15,001 nucleotides of DNA from an uncultured Paenibacillaceae bacterium (GTDB lineage Bacteria; Bacillota; Bacilli; Paenibacillales; DA-C8), in contig CALGAO010000022.1 in NCBI GenBank assembly GCA_937957685.1, forward strand, positions 1 through 15,001, in the 5' to 3' direction. The translations under genes and the position numbers were made by a program. Positions 6,599 to 13,481 of the stretch are shown piece by piece. The stretch's first letter is position 1, and each line of letters begins with the position of its first letter. A model generated the notes under the pieces. The model made no database searches. It saw nothing but the letters and a program-made list of their open reading frames with translations, and was not told where the DNA came from.

Positions 6599-7702
6599 AT
6601 GTTGGAATTTGATCTGGATTCGAATCAACTCGCGCAAATAAAGGTCATCGGTGTTGGCGGCGGCGGCAGCAATGCGGTAAACCGGATGATCGATTCCGGT
6701 GTGAAGAATGTGGAGTTTATTACGGTCAATACCGATGCCCAGGCGCTCAATCTGGCCAAGTCCGCAGTGAAGCTGCAGATCGGCGACAAGCTGACGCGCG
6801 GTCTGGGCGCAGGCGCCAATCCCGAGATCGGGAAGAAGGCAGCCGAGGAATCCCGCGATCTGATCATGAATGCGTTGCGCGGCGCGGATATGGTGTTCGT
6901 CACGGCAGGCATGGGCGGCGGTACCGGTACGGGCGCGGCTTCGGTCATCGCGGAGATCGCCAAGGAATGCGGCGCGTTGACGGTTGGCGTGGTCACCCGG
7001 CCGTTTACCTTCGAGGGACGCAAGCGCCAGACCCAGGCGGAAGCAGGCATCAACGCCCTGAAGGAGAAGGTCGATACGCTGATCGTGATCCCGAATGACC
7101 GGCTGCTGGAGATCGTGGACAAGAAGACGCCGATGATCGAAGCATTCCGCGAAGCGGACAATGTGCTGCGTCAGGCGGTGCAGGGCATCTCCGACCTGAT
7201 CGCGGTGCCGGGTCTGATCAACCTCGATTTCGCGGACGTGAAGACGATCATGTCCGAGCGCGGCTCCGCGCTGATGGGCATCGGCACGGCGACCGGCGAG
7301 AATCGCGCGGCCGAAGCGGCGAAGAAGGCGATCATGAGCCCGCTGCTTGAGACATCCATCGAAGGCGCGCGCGGCGTGATCATGAACATCACCGGCGGCT
7401 CGAACCTCAGCCTGTACGAGGTGAATGAAGCGGCGGATATCGTCATCTCGGCTTCCGATCCGGAGGTCAACATGATCTTCGGCGCGATCATCGACGAGGA
7501 TATGAAGGACGAGATCAAGGTGACGGTCATCGCCACCGGCTTCGAGCACAAGTCCAGCGCACCCGCTCCGGGCAAGTCGACCGGAGGCATCGAGCGAACG
7601 GATCCGAGGCTGTCGAACCTCAAGCCATTCGGCTCGACGCCTTCGACGGATCAGCTGGACATCCCGACCTTCCTCCGCAATCGTGGCAGGACGCACGACT
7701 GA
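6599..7702 (+). CDS. ftsZ: Tubulin-like cell division GTPase FtsZ
   Basis: FtsZ polymerises with GTP to form the Z ring. The 367-residue product carries the nucleotide loop GVGGGGSNAVNRM (18-30), the tubulin signature GGGTGTG (107-113), FTFEGRKRQ (137-145) and the T7 catalytic loop NLDFADVKTIM (208-218) with Asp210 and Asp213. A short variable linker (roughly 40 residues) leads to the C-terminal peptide LDIPTFLRNR that binds FtsA and SepF, both encoded in this window. The start is ATG 6599, giving MLEFDLDS, which aligns with the B. subtilis N terminus. GAGGGGGA (6583-6590) is 8 nt upstream. GTG 6581 and ATG 6593 are in frame but overlap or crowd that site. The gene ends in a strong terminator. 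Confidence 0.98.
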   Translation: MLEFDLDSNQLAQIKVIGVGGGGSNAVNRMIDSGVKNVEFITVNTDAQALNLAKSAVKLQIGDKLTRGLGAGANPEIGKKAAEESRDLIMNALRGADMVFVTAGMGGGTGTGAASVIAEIAKECGALTVGVVTRPFTFEGRKRQTQAEAGINALKEKVDTLIVIPNDRLLEIVDKKTPMIEAFREADNVLRQAVQGISDLIAVPGLINLDFADVKTIMSERGSALMGIGTATGENRAAEAAKKAIMSPLLETSIEGARGVIMNITGGSNLSLYEVNEAADIVISASDPEVNMIFGAIIDEDMKDEIKVTVIATGFEHKSSAPAPGKSTGGIERTDPRLSNLKPFGSTPSTDQLDIPTFLRNRGRTHD

Positions 7703-7738
7703 TCGACCGCTTCACAGATCTTCCAGTTCTTGCAGAGT

Positions 7739-7768
7739 GGACGGAAACCATGGTTTCCGTCCTTTTTT
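7739..7768 (+). terminator. Strong intrinsic terminator after ftsZ
   Basis: A perfect 24-nt palindrome (7739-7762) with half-site GGACGGAAACCA is directly followed by six T (7763-7768) and ATTT. This cleanly separates the ftsAZ transcript from the spoIIG unit. Confidence 0.92.
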
Positions 7769-7874
7769 ATTTCCGCGACGCATGCTCCTGATGGGATCAT
7801 GCGGACTTTCCGTCAGGATCGTCATGAGAGGCCTCATCTCCAGCGCTTTCCCTTACCGTCAATCCCGGAGTCAT

Positions 7875-7941
7875 ATCGACAAAAAAAGTCCCGTACAAGT
7901 AGCAAGTTTAGACAGACTTTGAAATAGACTTTATATATACT
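7875..7941 (+). promoter_or_regulatory. spoIIG-type promoter with Spo0A-box-like site
   Basis: ATCGACAA (7875-7882) matches 7/8 of the Spo0A box TTCGACAA; TTAGACAG (7908-7915) is a weaker match (6/8) overlapping the -35. TAGACA (7909-7914), 17 nt and TATATA (7932-7937) make a normally spaced sigma-A promoter. Alternatively TATACT (7936-7941) is the -10, giving the 21-22 nt spacing that is characteristic of the Spo0A-activated B. subtilis spoIIG promoter. The rest of the spacer (7769-7874) shows no gene. Confidence 0.5.
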
Positions 7942-7973
7942 GGTTTCATCTGAATGCGAGAGGGTGGCAAGCT

Positions 7974-8891
7974 TTGATTGTCTACTTGGATCTCGTGTTT
8001 CTGACGAACCTGCTCATCGACGCGGCGCTGCTCAGGTTGACCGCCTGGTCGCGGCGTCTGTCCTTCCGCTGGTGGAGGCTCTCGCTCGCAGCCGCTCTGG
8101 GGGCGATGTATGTGGTCATGATCTTCGTCCCGTCGATGTCCTTTCTGTTCACTACGTTTGTCAAGCTGCTGTTTTCGATTGCCATGATCCTGACCGCTTT
8201 CGGTTTTGTACATATGCAACATTTCCTCCGCAACCTGGGGGCATTTTACCTCATCAGCTTCTGCGCGGCCGGCTGCATGTTCGGCCTTCACTATGTGCTG
8301 CAGAGCTCCGGGGAGATCCTGAGCGGCATCTGGTTCAGCCAGACCGGATCGATGACCTTTCATTTCCAGACGGGACTGCTCTATGTGGTCCTGTCGTTTC
8401 TGGTCGCGCTCTGGTTCTGTCGCAGCGCGTTGTCCAGCCGCCAGCGGCAGGAGGCGAGGCAGGCCTATATCGCGGAAGTGGAGGTTGTGGTGGAGGATGT
8501 GCGCATCACCTGCTATGGATTGATCGACACGGGGAACAGATTGTTCGAGCCGCTCACGCGCTCGCCCGTGATGGTCACGGAGTCGTCGCTGTGGCAGGAT
8601 CATCTCCCGCCGGACTTCCTGGCGCGCATCCAGCAGGAGAGGGCAGAGGAGATCGTGCAGGAGCTGGACGATCTGGAGGTCAGGTGGCGAGATCGGCTTC
8701 GCCTCGTGCCATTCAGGGGAGTTCATCACGGCACCCGATTCATGCTGGCACTGAAGCCTGACAAGGTGATCGTCAGGTTCCGGGATCAGCAGTACGAAAC
8801 CTCGCGGATCCTGATTGGCCTGAAGGGGGGATTGCTGAACAACGAGCAAGCCTACCGGGCGATCGTCCATCCAGAGCTTGTGAATCTGTAG
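7974..8891 (+). CDS. spoIIGA: Sporulation sigma-E processing peptidase SpoIIGA
   Basis: SpoIIGA is the septal-membrane aspartic protease that removes the pro-sequence of sigma-E in the mother cell after a forespore signal (SpoIIR). The 305-residue product (B. subtilis about 309) has an N-terminal half with about five membrane helices (near 5-25, 34-52, 57-80, 85-108 and 128-148). The cytoplasmic C-terminal half carries the catalytic motif YGLIDTGNRLFEP (181-193), with Asp185 in DTGN. The start is TTG 7974, giving MIVYLDLVFLTN, which aligns with the family. AGGGTGG (7961-7967) lies 6 nt upstream. It is followed after 49 nt by its substrate gene sigE, the conserved spoIIG operon order. Confidence 0.96.
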   Translation: MIVYLDLVFLTNLLIDAALLRLTAWSRRLSFRWWRLSLAAALGAMYVVMIFVPSMSFLFTTFVKLLFSIAMILTAFGFVHMQHFLRNLGAFYLISFCAAGCMFGLHYVLQSSGEILSGIWFSQTGSMTFHFQTGLLYVVLSFLVALWFCRSALSSRQRQEARQAYIAEVEVVVEDVRITCYGLIDTGNRLFEPLTRSPVMVTESSLWQDHLPPDFLARIQQERAEEIVQELDDLEVRWRDRLRLVPFRGVHHGTRFMLALKPDKVIVRFRDQQYETSRILIGLKGGLLNNEQAYRAIVHPELVNL

Positions 8892-8940
8892 CTGGCCGGG
8901 TCGAGAGCTGCTTATGATTATCCAGTACGGGAGGTAAATC

Positions 8941-9663
8941 ATGCTGACAAAGCTGAGGCTGAACCTGACGCTTTATTATTATCGGCTATTGTTCCTGCTC
9001 GGTTGGAAGAGTGAGGAAATCTACTATATAGGGGGCAGTGAGGCATTGCCGCCGCCGCTCACCCGGGAGGAGGAAGAATACCTGCTCGGGAAGCTGTCCT
9101 CGGGTGATGCGGCGACGCGCGCCCTGCTGATCGAGCGAAATCTGCGGCTGGTCGTCTACATCGCGAGGAAGTTTGAGAATACGGGCATCCATATCGAGGA
9201 CCTTGTCTCGATAGGAGCGATCGGCCTGATCAAGGCGGTCAACACCTTCGACCCGGACAAGAAGATCAAGCTGGCGACCTATGCGTCCCGTTGCATCGAG
9301 AACGAAATTCTGATGTACCTGAGGCGCAACAGCAAAGTGCGCACCGAGGTGTCCTTCGATGAGCCGCTCAACATCGACTGGGATGGCAACGAGCTGCTCC
9401 TGTCCGACGTGCTCGGCACCGACAATGATACGATCTATCGCAACATCGAGGAGCAGGTCGATCGCAAGCTGCTGCAGAAGGCTCTCGACAAGCTGTCCGA
9501 TCGCGAGCGCGTCATCATGGAGCTGAGATTCGGCCTGACGGATGGCGAGGAGAAGACACAGAAGGATGTGGCGGATCTGCTCGGCATCTCGCAATCCTAC
9601 ATCTCGCGCCTGGAGAAGCGGATCATCAAGCGGCTGCGCAAGGAATTCAACAAGATGGTGTAA
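8941..9663 (+). CDS. sigE: Mother-cell sporulation sigma factor pro-SigE
   Basis: Sigma-E directs early mother-cell transcription during sporulation. The 240-residue product is nearly collinear with B. subtilis SigE. Residues 1 to about 28 form the inhibitory pro-sequence (MLTKLRLNLTLYYYRLLFLL and following), amphipathic and membrane-binding, removed by SpoIIGA near KSEEIYYIGG. Region 2 is visible as LIERNLRLVVYIARKF and KIKLATYASRCIENEI. Region 4 carries the helix-turn-helix DVADLLGISQSYISRLEKR near the C terminus. ATG 8941 has GGGAGGT (8929-8935) upstream. It is co-transcribed with spoIIGA; no separate promoter is obvious in the 49-nt gap. Confidence 0.98.
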   Translation: MLTKLRLNLTLYYYRLLFLLGWKSEEIYYIGGSEALPPPLTREEEEYLLGKLSSGDAATRALLIERNLRLVVYIARKFENTGIHIEDLVSIGAIGLIKAVNTFDPDKKIKLATYASRCIENEILMYLRRNSKVRTEVSFDEPLNIDWDGNELLLSDVLGTDNDTIYRNIEEQVDRKLLQKALDKLSDRERVIMELRFGLTDGEEKTQKDVADLLGISQSYISRLEKRIIKRLRKEFNKMV

Positions 9664-9706
9664 CAAATCGGAGCAAGCCGCACCGCCCGGGCGGGGGCTC
9701 CTGACA

Positions 9707-9735
9707 GAATAAAACGACCGACCAGGGAGATACTT
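9707..9735 (+). promoter_or_regulatory. Candidate sigma-F / sigma-G promoter of sigG
   Basis: GAATA (9707-9711) fits the -35 of sigma-G (GnATr) fully and sigma-F (GywTA) at 4/5. Downstream, GGAGATACTT (9726-9735) fits the sigma-F -10 pattern (GgnrAnAnTw) completely at 14-nt spacing. GATACTT (9729-9735) fits sigma-G CATnmTA at 5/7 with 17-nt spacing. In B. subtilis sigG is transcribed by sigma-F and then autoregulated by sigma-G. A GC-rich inverted repeat, GGAGC...GCTCC (9670-9701), precedes it without a T-run. Confidence 0.45.
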
Positions 9736-9768
9736 AACAGTAATGTTTCTCCTTGGGAGGTAATCACG

Positions 9769-10557
9769 ATGACACGCAACAAAGTGGAAATCTGTGGTGT
9801 GGATACCGCTAAGCTGCCCGTACTGAGCAACGCGGAGATGCGAGAGCTGTTCGTGCAGCTGCAGCAGCACAATGACAGGGCGGCAAGAGAGAAATTGGTA
9901 AACGGCAATCTGCGTTTGGTGCTGAGTGTCATCCAACGATTCAACAACCGGGGCGAATACGTGGACGATCTGTTCCAGGTGGGTTGCATCGGACTTATGA
10001 AGGCCATCGATAATTTCGACCTCAGTCAGAACGTCCGCTTCTCCACCTACGCGGTGCCGATGATCATAGGCGAGATCCGCCGATACCTCAGGGACAACAA
10101 CCCGATTCGCGTGTCCAGATCGCTGCGCGACATTGCCTACAAGGCGCTGCAGGTTCGCGATCAGCTGACCAATCAGAATTCGCGTGAACCGACTGTCCAG
10201 GAGATATCCGCAGCGATGAACGTTCCGAAGGAGGATATCGTATTTGCGCTGGATGCCATCCAGGATCCGGTCTCCCTGTTCGAGCCGATCTATCACGACG
10301 GCGGAGATCCGATCTATGTGATGGACCAGATCAGCGATGAGCGCAACAAGGATGTGTCGTGGATCGAGGAGATCGCCCTGCGGGAAGCGCTGCACAAGCT
10401 GAACGAGCGGGAGAAGATGATCCTGTCGATGCGCTTCTTCGAGGGCAAGACGCAGATGGAGGTGGCCGACGAGATCGGCATCTCGCAGGCGCAGGTGTCG
10501 CGGCTTGAGAAGACCGCGATCCAGCAGATGCAGAAGCATGTGCGAACGACGACCTAG
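9769..10557 (+). CDS. sigG: Forespore sporulation sigma factor SigG
   Basis: Sigma-G drives late forespore transcription, including germination receptors, SASPs and spoVA. The 262-residue product is highly similar throughout to B. subtilis SigG (260). It has the N-terminal NKVEICGVDTAKLPVL, region 2 with LVNGNLRLVLSVIQRFNNRG and FSTYAVPMIIGEIRRYLRDN, region 3 around IRVSRSLRDIAYKALQVRDQ, and the region 4 helix-turn-helix VADEIGISQAQVSRLEK (about residues 235-251). There is no pro-sequence, as expected; activity is controlled by anti-sigma factors. ATG 9769 has GGGAGGT (9756-9762). It stands 105 nt after sigE with its own candidate forespore promoter, and a terminator follows. Confidence 0.98.
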   Translation: MTRNKVEICGVDTAKLPVLSNAEMRELFVQLQQHNDRAAREKLVNGNLRLVLSVIQRFNNRGEYVDDLFQVGCIGLMKAIDNFDLSQNVRFSTYAVPMIIGEIRRYLRDNNPIRVSRSLRDIAYKALQVRDQLTNQNSREPTVQEISAAMNVPKEDIVFALDAIQDPVSLFEPIYHDGGDPIYVMDQISDERNKDVSWIEEIALREALHKLNEREKMILSMRFFEGKTQMEVADEIGISQAQVSRLEKTAIQQMQKHVRTTT

Positions 10558-10564
10558 ATGAGAA

Positions 10565-10615
10565 GAGGCTGTCCGGACAGTCGGTGTGGACTGATGGACA
10601 GCCTCGTTTTGTTGT
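10565..10615 (+). terminator. Intrinsic terminator after sigG
   Basis: GAGGCTGTCC (10565-10574) pairs perfectly with GGACAGCCTC (10596-10605). A second small stem, CAGTC/GACTG, lies within the loop, and the stem is followed by GTTTTGTTGT. The T-tract is interrupted but the 10-bp stem is strong. Confidence 0.82.
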
Positions 10616-10671
10616 GGTTCGGTCTGACGATTACGATGCCGATCAAGATGTGAGGTCGACGAAAAAGCGGG

Positions 10672-10705
10672 TCATATATCCCTGTTCGTACATATACTGG
10701 TATCA
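10672..10705 (+). promoter_or_regulatory. Candidate promoter region of the ylmC unit
   Basis: CATATACT (10691-10698) matches 7/8 of the sigma-E -10 CATACAnT. TCATATA (10672-10678) resembles its -35 (kmATATT), but spacing is only 12 nt instead of 14-15. TATACT (10693-10698) also matches 5/6 of a sigma-A -10 without a good -35. The site shares a 14-bp motif with the spoIIGA promoter. A related CATACTGGT recurs at 10721-10729. Confidence 0.3.
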
Positions 10706-10741
10706 GGAAGACAATTCAGACATACTGGTGGGGCGAAAGCG

Positions 10742-11041
10742 ATGAAAATATCCGACTTCCAGACCAAAGATGTCATCAACATCGTGGACGGCAAGAAGCT
10801 CGGGCAAGTGAGCGATCTGGAACTCGATCTCAGGCAGGGGCGCATCGAATCGATCGTGATTCCCTCGTCGGGCAAGTGGTTCGGCCTGTTCGGCGGCGGA
10901 ACGGATCTCGTCATACCATGGAAAAGCATCGTCAAGATCGGCATGGATGTCGTGCTCGTGAAGCTGGATGGCGCGAGGATGTATCGCGACACCGCGGAAG
11001 AGGAAGAGGCTGCGGATTATACAAAGCATATTCGCAGCTGA
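10742..11041 (+). CDS. ylmC: YlmC/YmxH-family PRC-barrel protein
   Basis: This small PRC-barrel protein of the YlmC/YmxH family, annotated in databases as sporulation-related, has no defined biochemical activity. The 99-residue product begins MKISDFQTKDVINIVDGKKL, then GQVSDLELDL, SGKWFGLFGGGTDLVIPW and IVKIGMDVVLVKLD, the full beta-barrel core. A C-terminal acidic extension of about 20 residues follows (TAEEEEAADY). It resembles B. subtilis YlmC more than YmxH in its start and in the IPW-IVKIG segment. Gene order, downstream of sigG and upstream of ylmD, also matches ylmC. B. subtilis has ylmA between sigG and ylmC; it is absent here. The ribosome-binding site is weak (GGTGGGG, 10727-10733). 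Start ATG 10742. Confidence 0.9.
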   Translation: MKISDFQTKDVINIVDGKKLGQVSDLELDLRQGRIESIVIPSSGKWFGLFGGGTDLVIPWKSIVKIGMDVVLVKLDGARMYRDTAEEEEAADYTKHIRS

Positions 11042-11082
11042 CAGGCGGAGGGCTATGCTACCCGCACCGGAAATAGTCGCAA

Positions 11083-11142
11083 AGAAGTGTGCGGCAGCTT
11101 GCAAGTCAGTGCTTTGGTCGACTTGTACGCTGCCGCTCTTCT
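11083..11142 (+). repeat. Long imperfect hairpin between ylmC and pgeF
   Basis: Arms 11091-11107 and 11120-11136 pair over 17 positions with one mismatch and one G-U, starting with the perfect GCGGCAGC/GCTGCCGC and ending CAAGTC/GACTTG, around a 12-nt loop. AGAAG (11083-11087) and CTTCT (11138-11142) extend it outward after a small bulge. The sequence after it (GTAATAAG) has no T-tract, so an efficient rho-independent terminator is doubtful. Attenuation or mRNA-end protection for ylmC is possible. The rest of the 168-nt spacer shows no gene and only weak promoter-like boxes (TAAGAT, 11147-11152). Confidence 0.6.
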
Positions 11143-11209
11143 GTAATAAGATAGGAAGTATCGAAACTTTGGCGATGATGTAGAAAGCTGGAAAAAGGGG
11201 GCGGAAGCG

Positions 11210-12031
11210 ATGGAGTGTATGGTCAGGCGCATCGAGGCAAACGGCGTCGAAACGTATCGAATCGCCAGCTGGGATAGGCGGTTCGAGCGCCTCAGCGCCG
11301 GCTTCTCGACGCGGACAGGCGGAGTAAGCGAAGGAGGCTTCGCCTCGCTGAACTGCGCCCTGCATGTCGAGGATGATCCGCAGCATGTGCTGGAGAATCG
11401 GAGAAGGCTGGCTGAGGCGGCAGGATTCCCCTTTGATGCATGGACATGCGGTGAGCAGGTGCATCATAACGATGTCGCGGTCGTCACCCGCAAGGAGCGC
11501 GGTCGAGGCAGGAACAGCCGCGAGGATGCGCTGCAGGATACGGATGCCCTGATCACGGATGAAGCGGACATCATGCTCGTGTCCTTCTATGCGGACTGCG
11601 TGCCGCTGTACTTCTATGATCCGGTCCGCCAGGCCGTCGGTCTGGCCCACGCCGGCTGGAAGGGCACGGCGAAGCGGATCGCCGCGCGAACGGTCGAGGC
11701 GTTCCGTGAGGCCTTCGGTAGCCAGCCTGAGCAGATGCATGCGGCCATCGGGCCTTCCATCGGAGGATGCTGCTACGAAGTGGACGACAGGGTCATCCGG
11801 GCGATGGAGGAATCGGGGATCTCCGCCGGATGGACCCGCAAGTCAGACGACAAATTCATGCTGGATTTGCGTGAAATCAACCGACAATTGTTGATCGAAG
11901 CAGGAATTTTGCCTTCTCATATCGAAGTATCTCATCTATGTACCGGCTGTCATGTCGAATCGTTCTTCTCCCACCGCAGGGATGGCGGGAGAACCGGACG
12001 CATGGCCAGCTGGATCGGCCTGAAGAGGTGA
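11210..12031 (+). CDS. pgeF: Purine nucleoside phosphorylase-like multicopper-fold protein YlmD (YfiH/LACC1 family)
   Basis: Members of this family (formerly DUF152, laccase-domain; YfiH, YlmD, human LACC1) act on purine nucleosides. E. coli YfiH (PgeF) is also described as a peptidoglycan-editing factor that prevents wrong amino acids in the stem peptide. The 273-residue product shows STRTGGVSEGGFASLN (33-48), GEQVHH (81-86), FYADCVPLYFYDP (126-138), AHAGWKGT (146-153), IGPSIGGCCYEV and a C-terminal SHRRDGGRTGRMAS. The metal triad is visible as His85, Cys130 and His147. ATG 11210 follows AAGGGGGCGGA. Its stop overlaps the ribosome-binding site of ylmE, indicating a tight operon. The choice between nucleoside phosphorylase and wall-editing roles is not settled by sequence. 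Confidence 0.92.
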   Translation: MECMVRRIEANGVETYRIASWDRRFERLSAGFSTRTGGVSEGGFASLNCALHVEDDPQHVLENRRRLAEAAGFPFDAWTCGEQVHHNDVAVVTRKERGRGRNSREDALQDTDALITDEADIMLVSFYADCVPLYFYDPVRQAVGLAHAGWKGTAKRIAARTVEAFREAFGSQPEQMHAAIGPSIGGCCYEVDDRVIRAMEESGISAGWTRKSDDKFMLDLREINRQLLIEAGILPSHIEVSHLCTGCHVESFFSHRRDGGRTGRMASWIGLKR

Positions 12032-12040
12032 GCATCACAA

Positions 12041-12724
12041 TTGAACTTACAGGAACGTATCGCCGATGTGGAGAGAAGGATTCGCGAGGCTTGCGCACGC
12101 AGCGGAAGGCAACGTGAAGAGGTGAACCTGATCGCCGTCACCAAGTACGCATCGCTGGCGACCACGAGACAGGTCCTTGAGCTCGGCCTGCAGCATATCG
12201 GCGAGAACCGCTGGCAGGATGCGAAGCCGAAGTGGGAGGAGCTGGGGGCTCAGGGCACCTGGCACTTCATCGGTCACCTGCAGACGAACAAGGTGAAGGA
12301 TGTGGTCGGCAGATTCGCCTATATCCACTCACTGGATCGCCTGTCCCTGGCGACGGAGCTGCAGAAGAAAGCGGAGGCTCTGGACCTTGTCGTCCGCTGT
12401 TTCCTGCAGGTGAATGTATCGGGCGAGGAGAGCAAGTACGGGCTGGCTCCCGCGGAGCTGATCGATTTCGCCCGGCAGATCAGGGGGCTGGATCGCCTGC
12501 GGATCGTCGGCCTGATGACGATGGCGCCCTTTGAATCGGAGCCGGAGCGCACGCGGCCGGTATTCCGCGGCCTTCGGGAATGGCGGGATCGGCTGAATGA
12601 TGAGGCCATCCTGTCCGAACCGCTGACGGAGCTGTCGATGGGGATGTCCAATGATTTTGAAGTGGCGATAGAAGAAGGAGCGACCTGGATTCGCCTCGGC
12701 TCGGTTCTGGTCGGTCACGAATAA
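12041..12724 (+). CDS. ylmE: PLP homeostasis protein YlmE (YggS/PLPBP family)
   Basis: Proteins of the YggS/PROSC family bind pyridoxal phosphate on a single alanine-racemase-like barrel and buffer PLP; no enzymatic reaction is established. The 227-residue product has the PLP lysine Lys35 in IAVTKYA (31-37), IGENRWQDAKPKWEELG, WHFIGHLQTNK, the strand motif VNVSGEESKYG, GLMTMAP, and the C-terminal phosphate-binding SMGMSNDFEVAIEEG and RLGSVLVG. The start is TTG 12041, chosen because AGAGGTGA (12024-12031) overlaps the pgeF stop and lies 9 nt upstream. It is followed by sepF after 22 nt, as in B. subtilis and many Gram-positives. Confidence 0.95.
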   Translation: MNLQERIADVERRIREACARSGRQREEVNLIAVTKYASLATTRQVLELGLQHIGENRWQDAKPKWEELGAQGTWHFIGHLQTNKVKDVVGRFAYIHSLDRLSLATELQKKAEALDLVVRCFLQVNVSGEESKYGLAPAELIDFARQIRGLDRLRIVGLMTMAPFESEPERTRPVFRGLREWRDRLNDEAILSEPLTELSMGMSNDFEVAIEEGATWIRLGSVLVGHE

Positions 12725-12746
12725 TCGAAGCAAAGGAGGAATCGTA

Positions 12747-13187
12747 ATGGGACTGATGAACAAGATCTGGTCGTTTATCGGATTGCAGGATGAGGAAGAG
12801 GTAATCGAGAGAGAGCGCTATGTGGAGGGCGAACCGGAGTACAGCTACCCGGAACAGCCACGGCTCGCCGTCAAGAACAACGTCGTCAGCTTGCACGCGC
12901 AGCGCGGTCAGAAGATGATGCTCTGCGAGCCGAGATCCTACGAAGAGGCGCAGGAGATGGCGGATCATCTGCGTTCCCGTCGTTCCGTCGTCTGCAACCT
13001 GCAGCGCGTGCGGCCGGATCAGGCGGTGCGCATCGTTGACTTTCTCAGCGGCACAGTATATGCTCTAAACGGGACAATATCCAAGGTTGGTTCCAATATT
13101 TTTGTCTGCACGCCTGACAACGTGGAGGTACAGGGTACGATCACGGAGATGCTCCAGGATGACGGCGGCTACAGCGCGAAGAGGTGA
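12747..13187 (+). CDS. sepF: Cell division protein SepF
   Basis: SepF is a membrane-binding, ring-forming protein that bundles FtsZ and can substitute for FtsA as a Z-ring tether. The 146-residue product begins with the amphipathic membrane helix MGLMNKIWSFIGL. An acidic and variable linker (about 15-50) follows, then the globular SepF domain (about 55-140) with RSYEEAQEMADHLRSRRSVV, RIVDFLSGTVYALNG, and KVGSNIFVCTPDNVEVQG. ATG 12747 has an excellent AAAGGAGG (12732-12739). The stop overlaps the ribosome-binding site of ylmG. Its partner FtsZ is encoded at 6599-7702 in this window. Confidence 0.97.
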   Translation: MGLMNKIWSFIGLQDEEEVIERERYVEGEPEYSYPEQPRLAVKNNVVSLHAQRGQKMMLCEPRSYEEAQEMADHLRSRRSVVCNLQRVRPDQAVRIVDFLSGTVYALNGTISKVGSNIFVCTPDNVEVQGTITEMLQDDGGYSAKR

Positions 13188-13194
13188 TTCGTTT

Positions 13195-13461
13195 TTGAGC
13201 ATATTCTCGATTATCAATGTCTTGTTCCAGATCTATTATTACATGATCATTGTCTATATCCTGATGTCGTGGATTCCCAATGCTAGGGCAAGCTTCGTCG
13301 GAGAGCTGCTGGGCAAGCTGGTGGAGCCGTATCTGGCGCCATTTCGCCGCATCATTCCGCCGATCGGCGGGATACTTGATATCTCTCCGATCGTGGCGTT
13401 ATTTGCCCTTTTTCTCGTGCAGAGGGGGCTCATCGTTGTCATTGATTTCATTTTCTTCTGA
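13195..13461 (+). CDS. ylmG: YggT-family membrane protein YlmG
   Basis: YlmG/YggT proteins are small integral membrane proteins widely conserved next to sepF. Plant homologues affect nucleoid distribution and thylakoid function, but the bacterial role is undefined. The 88-residue product has two hydrophobic segments (about 3-25, IINVLFQIYYYMIIVYILMS, and about 62-86, ISPIVALFALFLVQRGLIVV). Between them is the family-typical WIPNARAS...LVEPYLAPFRRIIPPIGG. The start TTG 13195 was chosen because GAGGTGA (13181-13187) lies 7 nt upstream and overlaps the sepF stop; the length then matches B. subtilis (about 90). An ATG at 13087 in the same frame lies inside sepF and would add a basic non-family extension, so it was rejected. 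Confidence 0.93.
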   Translation: MSIFSIINVLFQIYYYMIIVYILMSWIPNARASFVGELLGKLVEPYLAPFRRIIPPIGGILDISPIVALFALFLVQRGLIVVIDFIFF

Positions 13462-13481
13462 GATCAGCCCGGGAGAACATC

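Noticed and set aside
6578..7696. A 372-codon minus-strand frame exactly opposite ftsZ
   Set aside because: Mirror of ftsZ codons; coincident length is due to the codon structure and not a gene.
7769..7922. Short plus-strand frames between the ftsZ terminator and the spoIIG promoter
   Set aside because: They lack ribosome-binding sites, span the terminator or promoter, and show no protein-like composition.
9726..9752. GGAGA...TCTCC hairpin next to the sigG ribosome-binding site
   Set aside because: If the sigma-F/G promoter at 9707-9735 is right, the left arm is part of the -10 and is not transcribed, so the RNA hairpin could not form.
8986..10539. A 517-codon open frame on the minus strand across sigE, the spacer and sigG
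   Set aside because: It is a shadow of GC-rich codon usage in two well-conserved genes. The product is low-complexity-like (His, Asp, Arg, Leu rich) with no family features.
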